From positions 62,486,484 through 62,550,483 of the forward strand of contig NC_092803.1 of the NCBI RefSeq assembly GCF_040954645.1: DNA of 64,000 nucleotides. The letters are read 5' to 3'. Numbering within the stretch: the first letter of the stretch is position 1; every line of letters starts with the position of its first letter. The position numbers and the translations under genes are program-made. Source of the stretch: Diabrotica undecimpunctata (taxonomy: Eukaryota > Arthropoda > Insecta > Coleoptera > Chrysomelidae). The notes beneath the pieces are model-generated. The model searched no databases. It saw only the letters and a program-made list of their open reading frames with translations, and was not told the origin of the DNA. Below are positions 33,349-44,040 of the stretch, piece after piece.

Positions 33349-33595
33349 GCTGGGCGATTGTCAATTCGAGGTGATTTGCTTCTATAATATAGTTAGTTTT
33401 TCAACTATCCCTTTAACCTCCAGAATCGCTAGTACCTCCTTTTTCCTTTCTTCACTTTCATCTATTTTGTTTCTCACAGATAAGTTTTATAAAACGTTTA
33501 AGCCATCAGTAAATTTTTATTTAATGTTAATAGGAGTCTGCATTGGTTTTTAGTTGCAGTGAATGCTTTTCTTTTGAGGTATTCGATATCAAATC
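33349..33595. other. Unassigned; possible decayed minus-strand frame
   Basis: Minus-strand translation gives one plausible protein-like stretch (SVRNKIDESEERKKEVLAIL) with stops around it. The family is not recognised. Confidence 0.3.
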
Positions 33596-34870
33596 TTCTG
33601 ATTATTATCTTTATTTCATACAATTTTTTACATAACATACACAATCGTTCCCTTTTCACCGTTAGGAGTCGAGGGAGGTGGTTTTAGCCTTTGATGGATT
33701 TTCTACCAGCTTTTCTGTTTTTTGCTAATTATGTTGCTTCCTGCCAAGATTTGCCCTTATTTTGTAATATCTCTGCTATGTTGCTATTCTACTCTTTTAT
33801 TGAACTGTCTCTTCTATTCTTCTTAATCAGTTTAGCTATCTACACTCTTTTCACATATATTATTGTCCATTCGTGTTGTATGACAAAACCATACTTTCTC
33901 CTTTATATCTCCATACCAAGTTTTTCTCCTTTATTGTCAAGGTGTATAACACATGCATACTACCAGTTTGTACTTACGGCTTGGAGACAGTAGCCCTTAC
34001 CAAAAAATCTGCTAAAAAATTAGAAACAACGCAAAGAGCAATGGAACGAATCATGCTTGGAATATCACTAAGAGACAAGATAAGAAACACCGAGATAAGA
34101 CGTAGAACGAAGATTAGGGATATTGTGGAAGAAATTGCAAAAATGAAATGGCGCTGGACAGGTCACGTAGCCCGATATAATGACAACAGGTGGACACGGA
34201 GAATTCTAAAATGGAGACCAAGGACGACAACAAGAAGCATGGGAAGACCTCAAAAAAGATGGGTAGATGACATAAGAACAGTGGCAGGCAAACAGTGGAT
34301 TAGATTGGCGCAATATAGAGAAAGATGGAAGCAACTGGAAGAGACCTACATTCAGGAGTGGATGGAAAATGGTTGACAAAGAAGAGAATTGTCAAGTAAC
34401 GGTTTAATTTTAAGTATGTTTCTTATTTGCTCGTTTTTGGGTCTGTCTCTCCTTTTGTCCCTATCGTTCTTCACAGATATGTTATAATATCTACTTCTTG
34501 GTAACCTACTCTAATCTTTTCTGTTTCAAATTCAGTTTCCTGCTCCGTATGTCAGCGGCTTATATATTGTTTTATATATTGTCATCTTCGTTTTCCTTGA
34601 CACTTCTTTATTGTTTAGGAATCTTCTATTTAGGGTCTGGGATAGTTATCCTGTACTCTCTTGTCTATTATTAAGATAGTTCTCGATGCTTTTATTTTAT
34701 TTATTACTATTCCCAAGTATTTGTTATGTTTGTTAGCTTTTTTTTTGTTGATTTATCACCACTTCGATTTGGTCACCCGTGTCTTTTTTCCTTCTTATTT
34801 TTATTATCTCAGTCATATTTATTTACATTTAGGTTGTAGTTTTTGCCATTGAGTTCCATTTTATCAACAT
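33596..34870 (-). pseudogene. Minus-strand LINE family E, 3' half, interrupted
   Basis: Upstream block (34870-34397): MELNGKNYNLNVNKYD, LNRRFLNNKEVSRKTKMTIY then KTIYKPLTYGAG. Downstream block (33932-33596): NSNIAEILQNKGKSWQEAT, LAKNRKAGRKSIKG, then a 3' UTR with an AATAAA-like signal (GAAATAAAGATAATAAT) near 33600. This is the thumb and tail of a common insect LINE. The two blocks are separated by a plus-strand LINE insertion with its own TSD. Many stops. Confidence 0.7.
33942..34387 (+). pseudogene. Non-LTR family B, 446-bp 5'-truncated insertion with 9-bp TSD
   Basis: ATTGTCAAG at 33933-33941 and 34388-34396 flanks the insert. It is an open plus-strand frame: NTCILPVCTYGLETVALTKK, TTQRAMERIMLGISLRDKIR, MKWRWTGHVARYNDNRWTRR, MGRPQKRWVDDIRTVAGKQW, ending YIQEWMENG stop. 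The pattern matches the C-terminal tail of the copy at 42501-43895. It is inserted within the minus-strand LINE (33596-34870). The frame is intact to its stop, so the insertion is fairly young. Confidence 0.85.
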
Positions 34871-35566
34871 TTAACATACAGAGACATGGTATCAGGGTTA
34901 GCAACCCCCCAAAATTGCGTGTCTTACGTTGTCATGTAGGTTATCTAGACCAGGGAAGTAAGGTTTTTTTCGTGACACTGAAGTGGACAGGCAAACTACA
35001 TATAATTTGCTTAGTATAAACCTCTCTAACAAGAACATATAATGACTCCTGCAGTCGATTTTTTAGACTTAATTAGCAATTAACAAATTAATTATTAACA
35101 AATTAAGGTCAAAAGTAGTAAATTTACACTGTTTTTACATTTACACTATAAGGAGACAATAAGGCATTTGAAACAAATTTAAGAATAATAGTTAAACATT
35201 ACACATTTAAATGCCATTTTAAAGGTTTATGTATGACTTATACGACTATTGCCCTTAAATTTATTTTATTTTCTCAAAAAACTCGACTGCAAAAATCATA
35301 TTGGTTCATATAGGTTACAGAGGTCAATAGTACTTAAAACAAGTGCCGTTTACATGGCCCTGAAAATTCAGTATCACAAACAGAGTACTTTTTTGCTTAT
35401 TTGCCTAGTCTAATCTGTTAAAAACTTCGTAATACCAAATTAAAAACAAATTATTTTAACAAAAATGTAATATCCACAAAAAATGTAATCAACAACAAAT
35501 TTTGTAGCATTTCAAATATTTTTACCCAAAATTTTTACTGGCTAGACTCATGTACAGCTGGTAAAT
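34871..35566. other. Unassigned sequence, probably Penelope-type 3' region
   Basis: AT-rich and without coding. It leads into a hammerhead-like motif on the plus strand, so it may be the noncoding end of a Penelope-type element. Confidence 0.35.
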
Positions 35567-35604
35567 ACACTGATGATGGACTTTTTAGTCCGAAAATGTT
35601 GTGT
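35567..35604 (+). ncRNA. Degenerate hammerhead ribozyme motif
   Basis: ACA (stem I), CTGATGA (35570-35576), unpaired T, stem II GGACT/AGTCC with TTTT loop, GAAA (35592-35595), a two-pair stem III (AA, TG loop, TT), then G35601 where a cleavable site needs A, C or U, then TGT pairing with ACA. The fold is clear, but the cleavage-site base and the CG loop (now TG) have changed, so it is probably inactive. Confidence 0.6.
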
Positions 35605-35689
35605 TGTGATGTAGCCCGAAAGGGTGTTTTTAATTAAATACCTTTTAGAAATTTTCCTTTTTTTGCACTACGTACATAGTCTCTATTGT

Positions 35690-36335
35690 AGTTCTAGTTC
35701 TCTTTCTCAAATTGCGCTACAGCCCAAATTGAGCCTTAGCCTGACCAGTTGTAGGTCTTTCTTGTCGGAGACGGGTTTAATATTCCCCAACAATATTTTC
35801 AGTTAATTTTAAGTAATTTTTTTAGTATGTAAATAAAAACTTTGTACTCTGTGTACAAGAGGGTTATGCCACGATATATTTCGCATTTTAGTTTATCCCT
35901 ATTTTATAAATTGGGCAAATAATCCCGGTTTTCCAGTTTCTAGGGATATTTTCATCATTCCAAATCTTGTTTATGAGCATATGCTTTTGTCCTACTAGGT
36001 GTTCGCCACCTAATTTATATAGCTCAGAGGGGACATTGTCAATAGCTGGAGCCTTGTTGTTATTTTGTGCTTGTATTGCTTGATGTACCTTTCCAATCAT
36101 CAAAAGTCTATATTTTCGGTGTTTCTCTCAATATGATGTATGTCCATATGTTTCTTATTTTCTTGCTTTCCTTTGGAAATAAGTTTTCTAGATTGAGTTT
36201 TATTTTTTTGTATTGGTAGGTATCTGCCCTTCTTAATTTCTGCATAGATTTGTTCCGGGTTTGTATCCCTTTCTTAAATTGCGTAGATATTTATAAGCTT
36301 CTTTTATATGTTTGTTTTGAAGCTTTTCTTTCATT
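35690..36335 (-). pseudogene. Minus-strand LINE family E, linker and RT fingers
   Basis: Minus strand: LRKGYKPGTNLCRN, KVHQAIQAQNNNKAPAIDN then VPSELYKLGGEH, NIPRNWKTGIICPIYK, and, after a break, YKVFIYILKKLLK and LTENIVGEY with RLRQERPTTGQ. These are RT motifs 0 to 2a (NKAPGxDxxPxELxK, W..GIICPIYKKG, NYRGITLL, GFRxxRSTxDQ). It could be the 5' half of the same copy as 33596-34870, with the catalytic palm lost. Alternatively it is a separate copy. Confidence 0.7.
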
Positions 36336-37479
36336 TTTAATAAATTCATTTTATTTAATATTAATTTAGTAAACGATAAAAAGGGCCGACATGAATCTTT
36401 TATTATTAAATATGTAAATCTAAACGAAATCGGAAAATTTGTCCGCTGTTTATGTATTTATTATATGTTTATTATAAGATTTTATTATATATTTTAATTT
36501 TTTATTGAAAGGATGATGAAAAAATAATACGACAAAAATATAAATTCAGTTAACTACAGACTAAAATATGTATGGAATTTTTTTTTTAATTTAAACAAAT
36601 TTTAAGGACACTTTACTTTAAGGATAAATAGGACACTTACCTATAACGGCTAACACATCTAATTGACTAATCGCTTAATCATCTCCATATAACAGTATGT
36701 GTCGAGCCAAACGGTTTTAATCCTTACTCGTCTATTTTGCACATCGGGTCAAGATTACCGAAAGCTACGAGAATGGCGGCTATCGATTTGAAATCGTAAA
36801 ATGAAACTTTCTGCAGGGTATTGCAGAAATAGAGCTCCGAAAATTGGAAACCAGGACCATTTCACTATTTCATACAGCAGAAATAAAAATTGAACACCAA
36901 TAATGCTTTGGCTTTATTAACTTAACGATAAATTCTGGTAAATGGTTCTTTTACCGCTCTACAATATGAAAACGTATCTATAAGAATAAAATGCCGTTAC
37001 TAATGGAAAATATTACAACAGAATTTTCATAGCTGTTTTTTTTTTTAACAAAGGAAGGTGTAGGAATAATTACTCAAACGACATATAAAGATAAAATTCA
37101 CATTGAATTGACGTTGGTCTTTACCAAATCCGTCTAAATAAGTACTATATTGACAATACATGTCTTAAGTCATACATATAATAAATACAAGAGTAAAAAT
37201 AGGAAAAATATAAATGCACTGTAAAAATTTTTGATTTAAACAAAGATAACAATATAAAAAAAAGAGTATATCATATATTTTACATTTCTATACATTATAT
37301 ATTATATAATCAAGCCATTTTTTTTACATATTTGTAGAATAAAACCACATATTGTATATATTGCGGTTTACTTTACCTACACCTGGTCTCTCTCAGCACT
37401 TGGGTTTTAAATAGTTTTTAGGAATCAATCATACTTTTACCGTTCTTTATCACTCCCACTGTAATATCAACGCAATAGA
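36336..37479. other. Unassigned AT-rich sequence
   Basis: No open frames or repeats that I can assign. Confidence 0.4.
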
Positions 37480-39340
37480 AGTTTCAATCAATAGAATACA
37501 GGCGAATCAACAAAATCATTAGAAAAAAGTGCAGGGAGGCGAAAGAAAACTGGATGTCAACAAAATGCCTAGAAATCGAACAACTTCAGGAAAAATACGA
37601 CACCTTTAATATTCATAAAAAAGTAAAAGAAATGACAGGTAGACACAAAAAGAGACAAGCAACAATATTAAAAAATGATAATAACGAAATAATTATGGGT
37701 ACAGAAGACAAACTAGAGAGATGGAAAGAATACATACAAACTCTTTTTGACGACGATAGACCTTGTTCTCCACCATCCACAGATAATCAAATAAATGAAA
37801 AAGGCCCAGAAATAACCAAAGAAGAAGTGATTCATGAGTAAAATCTCAGAAAGATGGAAAAGCCACCGGTCCAGACAATATCAATGTCGAAATACTTAAA
37901 CTAATTGCAGATAACGAAAGTAAAAGCCTAGATTTAATAACAGCACTATTCAATAAGATATATGACACAGGTAAAATACCAACAGACTGGCTAAAATCAA
38001 CATTCGTAGCATTACCAAAAAAATCGAATTCCTCACAATGCGATGATTATCGAATATTAAGCTTGATGTCTCATGTCCTTAAAACTTTTCTCAGAATTAT
38101 CCATACACGAATTTACAAGAAGTGTGAGTTCCAGATGAGTGACACTCAATTCGGATTTCGAAACGGATTGGGAACACGAGAGGCTCTTTTTGCTTTAAAT
38201 GTGTTAACGCAACGATGCAAAGACATGAATGTAGATGTATATGCATGTTTTATTGACTATCGAAAAGCATTTTACTGCGTTAACCATCAAAAGATGATCG
38301 AAATTCTGAGAACAACTGAAGTTGACGAACAAGACTTGCGAATTATCTCAGAACTATACTGGCACCAAACGGCAACAATTGAAACAGAGCACACAACATC
38401 CGAAGACATACAAATCCGACGAGGAGTGAGACAGGGTTGCGTCTTATCACCGGTACTCTTTAATTTGTATTCGGAGTCTATATTCAGAGAAGCATTAGAC
38501 GAGGTCCAAGGCGGAATTAAGATTAACGGAATCAGCATAGACAACATCAGATATGCTGCTGATACCGTCTTAATATCAAGCAACGCACAAGAACTACAAA
38601 ATATAATAAATGCGGTAGTTCACCACAGTGAAATGTTCGGTTTACATCTAAACGTTTCCAAAACTAAAACTTTAGTATTTTCAAAGACACCAATAAACGT
38701 ACAGGTGTATGCCAAGGGTCAAATAATAGAACAGGTAAATTCAATAAAATATTTGGGAACAAATATCAATAGTCAGTGTAATCCAAAAAAAGAAATCCTA
38801 TCAAGAATCGAACAAGCAAGGAAAACATTTATGAGCATTAAAACATTTTTTACAAGATCAGACCTTAGTCTACAGCTTAGAATCCGAATAATCAGATGTT
38901 ACGTTTTTTCTGTCTTACTGTATGGCTGTGAAAGTTGGACAATGGATTCTGAAATAGAAAAAAGAATAGATGCCTTTGAGATGTATATATACAGACGAAT
39001 GTTGAGGATTCCATGGGTACAAAGAGTTACTAATATTGAGGTACTTCGTCGCATGTGTAAACAAAAAGAATTACTAAGAATAATCAAAGAGAGGAAAATG
39101 CAATACTTGGGTCATGTGCTGGGAGGCGAAAGATATGAATTACTTCAAGTTATACTAGAAGGAAAAGTACAGAGCAAAAGATCAGTAGGAAGACGCCAGA
39201 ACTCGTGGCTGAAAGACCTGAGGAGATGGTTCGACCGCTCATCCGCAGAGATGTTTCGCGCAGCAGTTTCCAAAACTACCATTGCCATTTGGATCGCCAA
39301 CCTTCGAAAGGAGACGTCGCAATGAGAAGAAGAAGAATTT
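37480..39340 (+). pseudogene. Non-LTR family A, long RT frame with YAAD in place of YADD
   Basis: This copy is 5'-truncated (no endonuclease). The linker VKEMTGRHKKRQATILKND is followed by a frameshift near 37838. Then GKATGPDNINVEILKLIADN, DWLKSTFVALPKK and an unbroken 420-codon frame from 38063: GFRNGLGTREALFAL, motif A DVYACFIDYRKAFYCV, motif B RRGVRQGCVLSPVLFNLYSE, motif C NIRYAADTVLI, tail VFSVLLYGCESWTM and YLGHVLGGERYELLQVILEG, ending SAEMFRAA..LRKETSQ stop. A GAAGAAGAAG tail follows. The first catalytic Asp of motif C is Ala, which should abolish activity. The long open frame implies recent insertion. Confidence 0.9.
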
Positions 39341-39569
39341 CCAACAAACCTATACTCCTGGCGCCCATTTTTTTTTGTTATTAACTGTTATTGTTGTTAA
39401 GAAAAAATCTTTTCAGGAGATCTAGCGCCAATCTGTCTAAAAAGAAATTCTGCTGAAAGAATGCTTTGTTTTGGATAAAAAGTGAATAGTGGGAAAAGTC
39501 GTGAAGTTTTTGTGGTAGCAGCCAAACAGTACAAAGTAGATAGTTTCAAAAATTATAAGTTTATTTTTG

Positions 39570-40650
39570 TTTATGTTGTCGATTTCAGAAAGGCATTCGA
39601 CCGAATCGAACACGAAAATTGATTGAGGTGCTAAAAGAAGTAGGGTTGGACGGACACGATATAGCTATCACAAGTAATACATACTGAAACCACACAGGAT
39701 GCGTTCGAACAGAGGACGGAAACACCAAGTACATCATCATAAAACGAGGAGTGCGTCAGGGGTGCATTTTATCCACCCTATTATTTAATGTATATGCCGA
39801 ACACATAATTAGAGATTCTCTAGAAGATCGTCCTGAAGGTGCCAGAGCCAATGAAATCATCATTAACAATATAAGATATGCCGATGACACCGTAGTATTA
39901 GCAGAAACAGAATACCAACTAAAAATATTGATGAACATATTATCAGAAGAAAGTCATAGGCTGGGCTTGTACATTAATTTTTCCAAAACCAAAATTCTGG
40001 TATTCCATAAAAACCCCCATGAACAAGTTACACCTAACATAAAAATAAATGGTATCACCCTTTAGAGTTCCCAAAGCTTCATATACTTGGGCAGAGAACT
40101 AAATAGTCAACTAAACAACTCAAAAGAAATTAGAAGACGCATTGAAATAGCAAGATCTGGTTTCATGAATATACGTAAAATGCTCTGTAACCCCAAGATA
40201 TCAGTTTCAATAAGATTAAGAACACTAACGTGTTATGTGTGGTCTCTTTTACTATATGGCTGTGAGACCTGAACATTAAAACAGTATGACATCAACAAAT
40301 TAAATTCATTTAAAATGTGGATGTACCGCCGAATGCTAAGAATAAGCTGGACCAGCAGAACTAGGAATAAAGAAATACTGTGAGAAATCAACACACGCCC
40401 TCATCTGGTCAATACTATCAAAATTAGAAAGACGTCATATCTAGGACACATAATGCGCCATAGAAAATTTGAGCAGCTCCAAATAATATTAGAAGGCAAG
40501 ACTAAAGGTAAAATAGGCATAGGAAAAAAGAAAAAAAGCCCAGAACAGAAAGAAATTTGCCATATTGATCGCCAACCTCAACAGAGAAGGCCCTTAGGAG
40601 AAGGAGGATGTTTAAATACAACAAACTATCTGAGGAGATGCTGTTGATGT
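39570..40650 (+). pseudogene. Non-LTR family A, RT from motif A onward
   Basis: It begins at motif A (VVDFRKAFDRIEHEN). After a break comes KRGVRQGCILSTLLFNVYAE, and motif C is intact as NIRYADDTVVLAETEYQ. Next come LGLYINFSKTKILVFHKN, a stop at 40063, KEIRRRIEIARSGFMNI, YVWSLLLYGCET with a stop, MWMYRRMLRISWTS and YLGHIMRHRKFEQLQIILEG. It ends with NLNRE-like sequence near 40590. Stops break it about every 60-100 codons. It lies 230 bp after the previous copy in the same orientation, but is clearly more diverged. Confidence 0.8.
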
Positions 40651-41589
40651 CTTTTTGAGAGGCCACAAGATTTAGAGAGTTGTAAGCAACATTTTATTGT
40701 CAATATTTTATTTCGATTTTTTTGGGAAAAGATCAATCCAGGAGGAGAGTACTTTGAACTGGGAGAGCAGAATTTTAAAAAGAGGAAGCCTAGTCAATTT
40801 GCGGATTAAATTTTAATTTAAAATTTTTAAAAGACATTTATAGGGAGAAAGAGGTGTGTTAAAAAGTTATGGGTTTTGTGAATAGAAATAGTTTTTCTTA
40901 TTTGAGTCCTAGAATTAAAAAACACTTTAGAAACAATATGATCTGTATGTTTGGATTTTTACAATTTAGATGTCATAATTTTGATCTGTTAAAAAATTGT
41001 ATTTATTTTATACAGCAGGTATATAAATTTTGTATTGATAAAGTATATTGTATTTTTCTTATTTGGGATACAATATAATGATGAAATTTACATTTGATAT
41101 TTATGTGTATTTTTATTATTCCATTTGGTTCTCTTACTAACAAATATGGGTGATTAGATCCGTCTGGCCATCAGATCGGCAAAAAAAATTTTATCTATAT
41201 GTTTTTATTTATGTTATCATACCAACAAGTACACAACATGGAACACAACTCTGCCGGCTGAGTATGGCACTAGGTCAGAAGATCCCAGGGTGGTGCTGGA
41301 TCGACTGTGTTCTCACTAAAACCTTAACCATCGTTCCAGAGCAGTTATCTTACAATAAAAATCTTAAATATATTGTATTAGCCGTCACCTTAAAAGAAGA
41401 ATACCTATATTATATAAAAGGAAACTTACAACTAACATACATATCACCATAAATTAGAAAGATTGCCTATTTACCACAAAAGAACAAAAATATTCCAATG
41501 AGGTCATAAACTAATAATTTTGATACCTACCGGTTCTTGGCTCTCGGAAAAAAAATAAAAATTTAGATCCCTCGTTTAATATTCTCTTT
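40651..41589. other. Unassigned sequence
   Basis: Contains a 69-codon and a 100-codon plus-strand open frame (40869-41078, 41150-41452) with no motifs I recognise. Confidence 0.35.
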
Positions 41590-42000
41590 TGTTCTGCTCG
41601 TTCTTCTTAATCGCCCCAGAGGTCAGATCAGACAGTGTACTTATATTCATTCTCTATCTCCTCTTTACAATGATTCTTTCATTCAGCCTTAAATCCATTC
41701 GCCTCTCGACACCCTACAAACAATATATTCCACTGGGGCAGATTTGCCCATACTATTTGTGTCAGGAAGTATTCCAGTTTTCTAAACTTATATTCCCCCT
41801 ACGGCCTCAGAACAAAAATAAGCTCTTTCGTCCACCTTGCCTTTTCGCTAACATTCACATATTTCCTCTGCCACTCCTGTATCGTTCTCTAGCTCCCTTC
41901 CTCATTTATTTAAATTCCATCCTCCTCGTATGCACCCTCGCTCGCTCTTTATACAACAAAACGATCGATATCGCCATTACAATGACATACAGAGCCTCAT
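41590..42000 (-). pseudogene. R1-like LINE C-terminal fragment
   Basis: Minus strand: RTIQEWQRKYVNVSEKARWT followed by KELIFVLRP and, after a stop, EYKFRKLEYFLTQIVWANL. Typical R1-clade ORF2 tails read EWQxRWxxxxxGRWTxxLIPxxxxW...GEVxxxLTQxLxGHG, which this follows with decay. The 138-codon plus-strand frame over the same bases is its antisense shadow. Confidence 0.5.
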
Positions 42001-42396
42001 TTTAGGCCATCCTGTAGGCGCTAGATACCTTGAGGAGCATTCGCCAATGGAAGTATCCATCAGCTTGGCGTATTTTGCTTCTCAAACTATCTTACCAATT
42101 TGAAGACGCCAGAAACAGTAGCAATAAGACTAAAAGACTTTAAATAATCGAAGTAAGCCATTACCAGCCAGCAACACTTAGTAAGTTAAATTTTAGTTTA
42201 TATAATTACATTACAAGGTCATCAAACAAACTTCTATTAAAAAAAATTAATAAAGGTCAACCATAGTGTTCTATTACTTATTTGATAGGGTCTCTTAAAA
42301 GTTCATTTCATGTCTTTAAAATAAATTAAATTAAAATCAGCTGGTTTTTGTCTTTAACTTGTTATTATTATAAGGTTTGTTTTAAACACGATATTC
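42001..42396. other. Unassigned sequence
   Basis: Nothing coding. The last 100 bp weakly resemble the 105-bp unit that follows and may be a diverged third unit. Confidence 0.3.
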
Positions 42397-42500
42397 GATC
42401 TGGACGCCAAACAGTAAATTAATATTGTATATCATTAGACCTGTTTTATTTTAATTTATCTCTACCGGTATCTTATTTCTTGTTATATATCGTTTTTTAG
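42397..42500. repeat. ~105-bp repeat, unit 1
   Basis: GATCTGGACGCCAAACAGTA at its start, CTACCGGTATCTTATTTCTT near its end. Unit 2 is split by an insertion (43912-43941 plus 49378-49455). The two units were head-to-tail neighbours before two LINEs entered. Confidence 0.7.
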
Positions 42501-43895
42501 GGGCAGATGCCTTGAAAATGGCTGGAAAAAGATTATGGCAGGTCCTTGCCAAACTATTCACTAGATGTTTGAAGGAAGCAATAACACCAACCCAGTGGTA
42601 TAACGCAGAAATTATCATACTTCATAAAAAAGGGGATGCTACCGACCTCAGGAATTACAGGCCCATAAGTCTACTTTCACATATTTATAAACTATTTACA
42701 AAAATAATTACTAAACGACTAGAAAATAGATTGAAATTTTATCAGCCCATAGAACAGGCGGGTTTTAAGTTTTAGCCAAAGGCTATGGAACAAACGATCA
42801 CCTACTGGTAATAAAAAATCTTATAGAAAAATGCACCGAATATAATAAACCACTAGCTTTAATATTTGTCGACTATGAAAAGGCATTCGACACCGTAAAT
42901 CAACAAAAAATGTTGGAAGCCTTGACAGAATGCCGAATTGACTATCGGTATATAAATATAATTAAACACATATACCAACACGCAACAGCCAGTGTTAGAG
43001 TGGGTGATCGTCGAACCCAGAAATTCCCGATACAACGTTGAGTACGCCAGGGGGACACCATATCGCCGAAACTACGCTTTTTGCAAAACTGACCGACAAG
43101 GGCATAAACATAAACGGAGAAAAGCTTAGCCATCTAAGGTTTGCAGATGATATTGTACTAATAGCTGATAGGATAGATGAGGTCAAAGAACTTTCAAATC
43201 AGCTCTACCTTTCCTCGCTAGAAGGGGGATTGAAAATAAATATATCTAAAACCCAGATACATGCGTAGGAACAAGATCCATAGACCAGGTAATGGCCTAT
43301 AAATACCTAGGTTATGAGATTCGCATAGGAAAAGATAACCAAACCGTTGAGCTTCTCCGTCGTATAAGACTGACATCGTATAAGCAGCCTTCGGCAAGCT
43401 GAACCATATTTTCAAATCGTCTGATATACCAATATGCCTTAAAAGAAAAACGTTTAATCAGTGTGTTTTGCCAGTGTTAACTTACGGTGCGGAAACGTTG
43501 ACCATGACAAGGAGAACAGTTTAAAAGATCCGTGTGTGTCAAAGGGCGATGGAGCGTGCAATGTTGGGCGTTTCGCTACGAGACAAGATCCCAAATCGCC
43601 AGCTACGACAAAGAACAGGAGTGGCTGATGCAGTAGAGAGAGAGTAGCAACACTGAAATGGAACTGGGCAGGTCACGTGACTCAAATGACAGATAATAGA
43701 TGGACAAAGCGGATACTGGAATAGAGACCAAGAGATGATGCCTACCGAAGCAGAGGTCGTCCACCAACACGTTGGACTGACGATCTAAAACGTTGTCATA
43801 GGAATTGGATGCAAGAGGCACAAGATCGAAATAGATGGAAAATTATGAGGGAGATCTATGTCCAGCAGTGGATAAGCGAAGATTAAATGATGATG
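42501..43895 (+). pseudogene. Non-LTR family B, 5'-truncated copy with TSD
   Basis: ATCGTTTTTTA flanks it at 42490-42500 and 43896-43906. RT: KEAITPTQWYNAEIIILHKK, LRNYRPISLLSHIYKLFTK, a shift, then YNKPLALIFVDYEKAFDTVN (motif A intact), VRQGDTISP, and FAKLTDKGININGEKLSHLR followed by motif C FADDIVLIADRIDE. The tail carries RAMERAMLGVSLRDKI and GRPPTRWTDDLKRCH. It ends with a stop and a TGATGATG tail. About half a dozen stops or shifts break it. The tandem TGATG tail and tail protein link it to 33942-34387. Confidence 0.85.
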
Positions 43896-43911
43896 ATCGT
43901 TTTTTACTAAC

Positions 43912-43941
43912 GATCGGGACACCAAACAGTAAATTGATAAG
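43912..43941. repeat. ~105-bp repeat, unit 2, left part
   Basis: GATCGGGACACCAAACAGTA matches the start of unit 1 with two mismatches. It is cut at AAATTGATAAG by the 5.4-kb LINE and continues at 49378. Confidence 0.65.
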
Positions 43942-44040
43942 TTTTTTTTTATTTAGAATTTCCGCATCAACCATTAAAGGTTTGACAGTTGTTATTAAAT
44001 ATATTAATTACAAATTGCGTATTAAATTACAAATAATAAA

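Noticed and set aside
38287..38583. Minus-strand open frame of about 98 codons over the family A RT, and similar opposite-strand frames at 44320, 51133 and 55036-56058
   Set aside because: They are shadows of real RT or RNase H frames on the other strand.
41589..42005. 138-codon plus-strand open frame
   Set aside because: It is the antisense of R1-like tail sequence. The minus strand carries the recognisable protein pattern.
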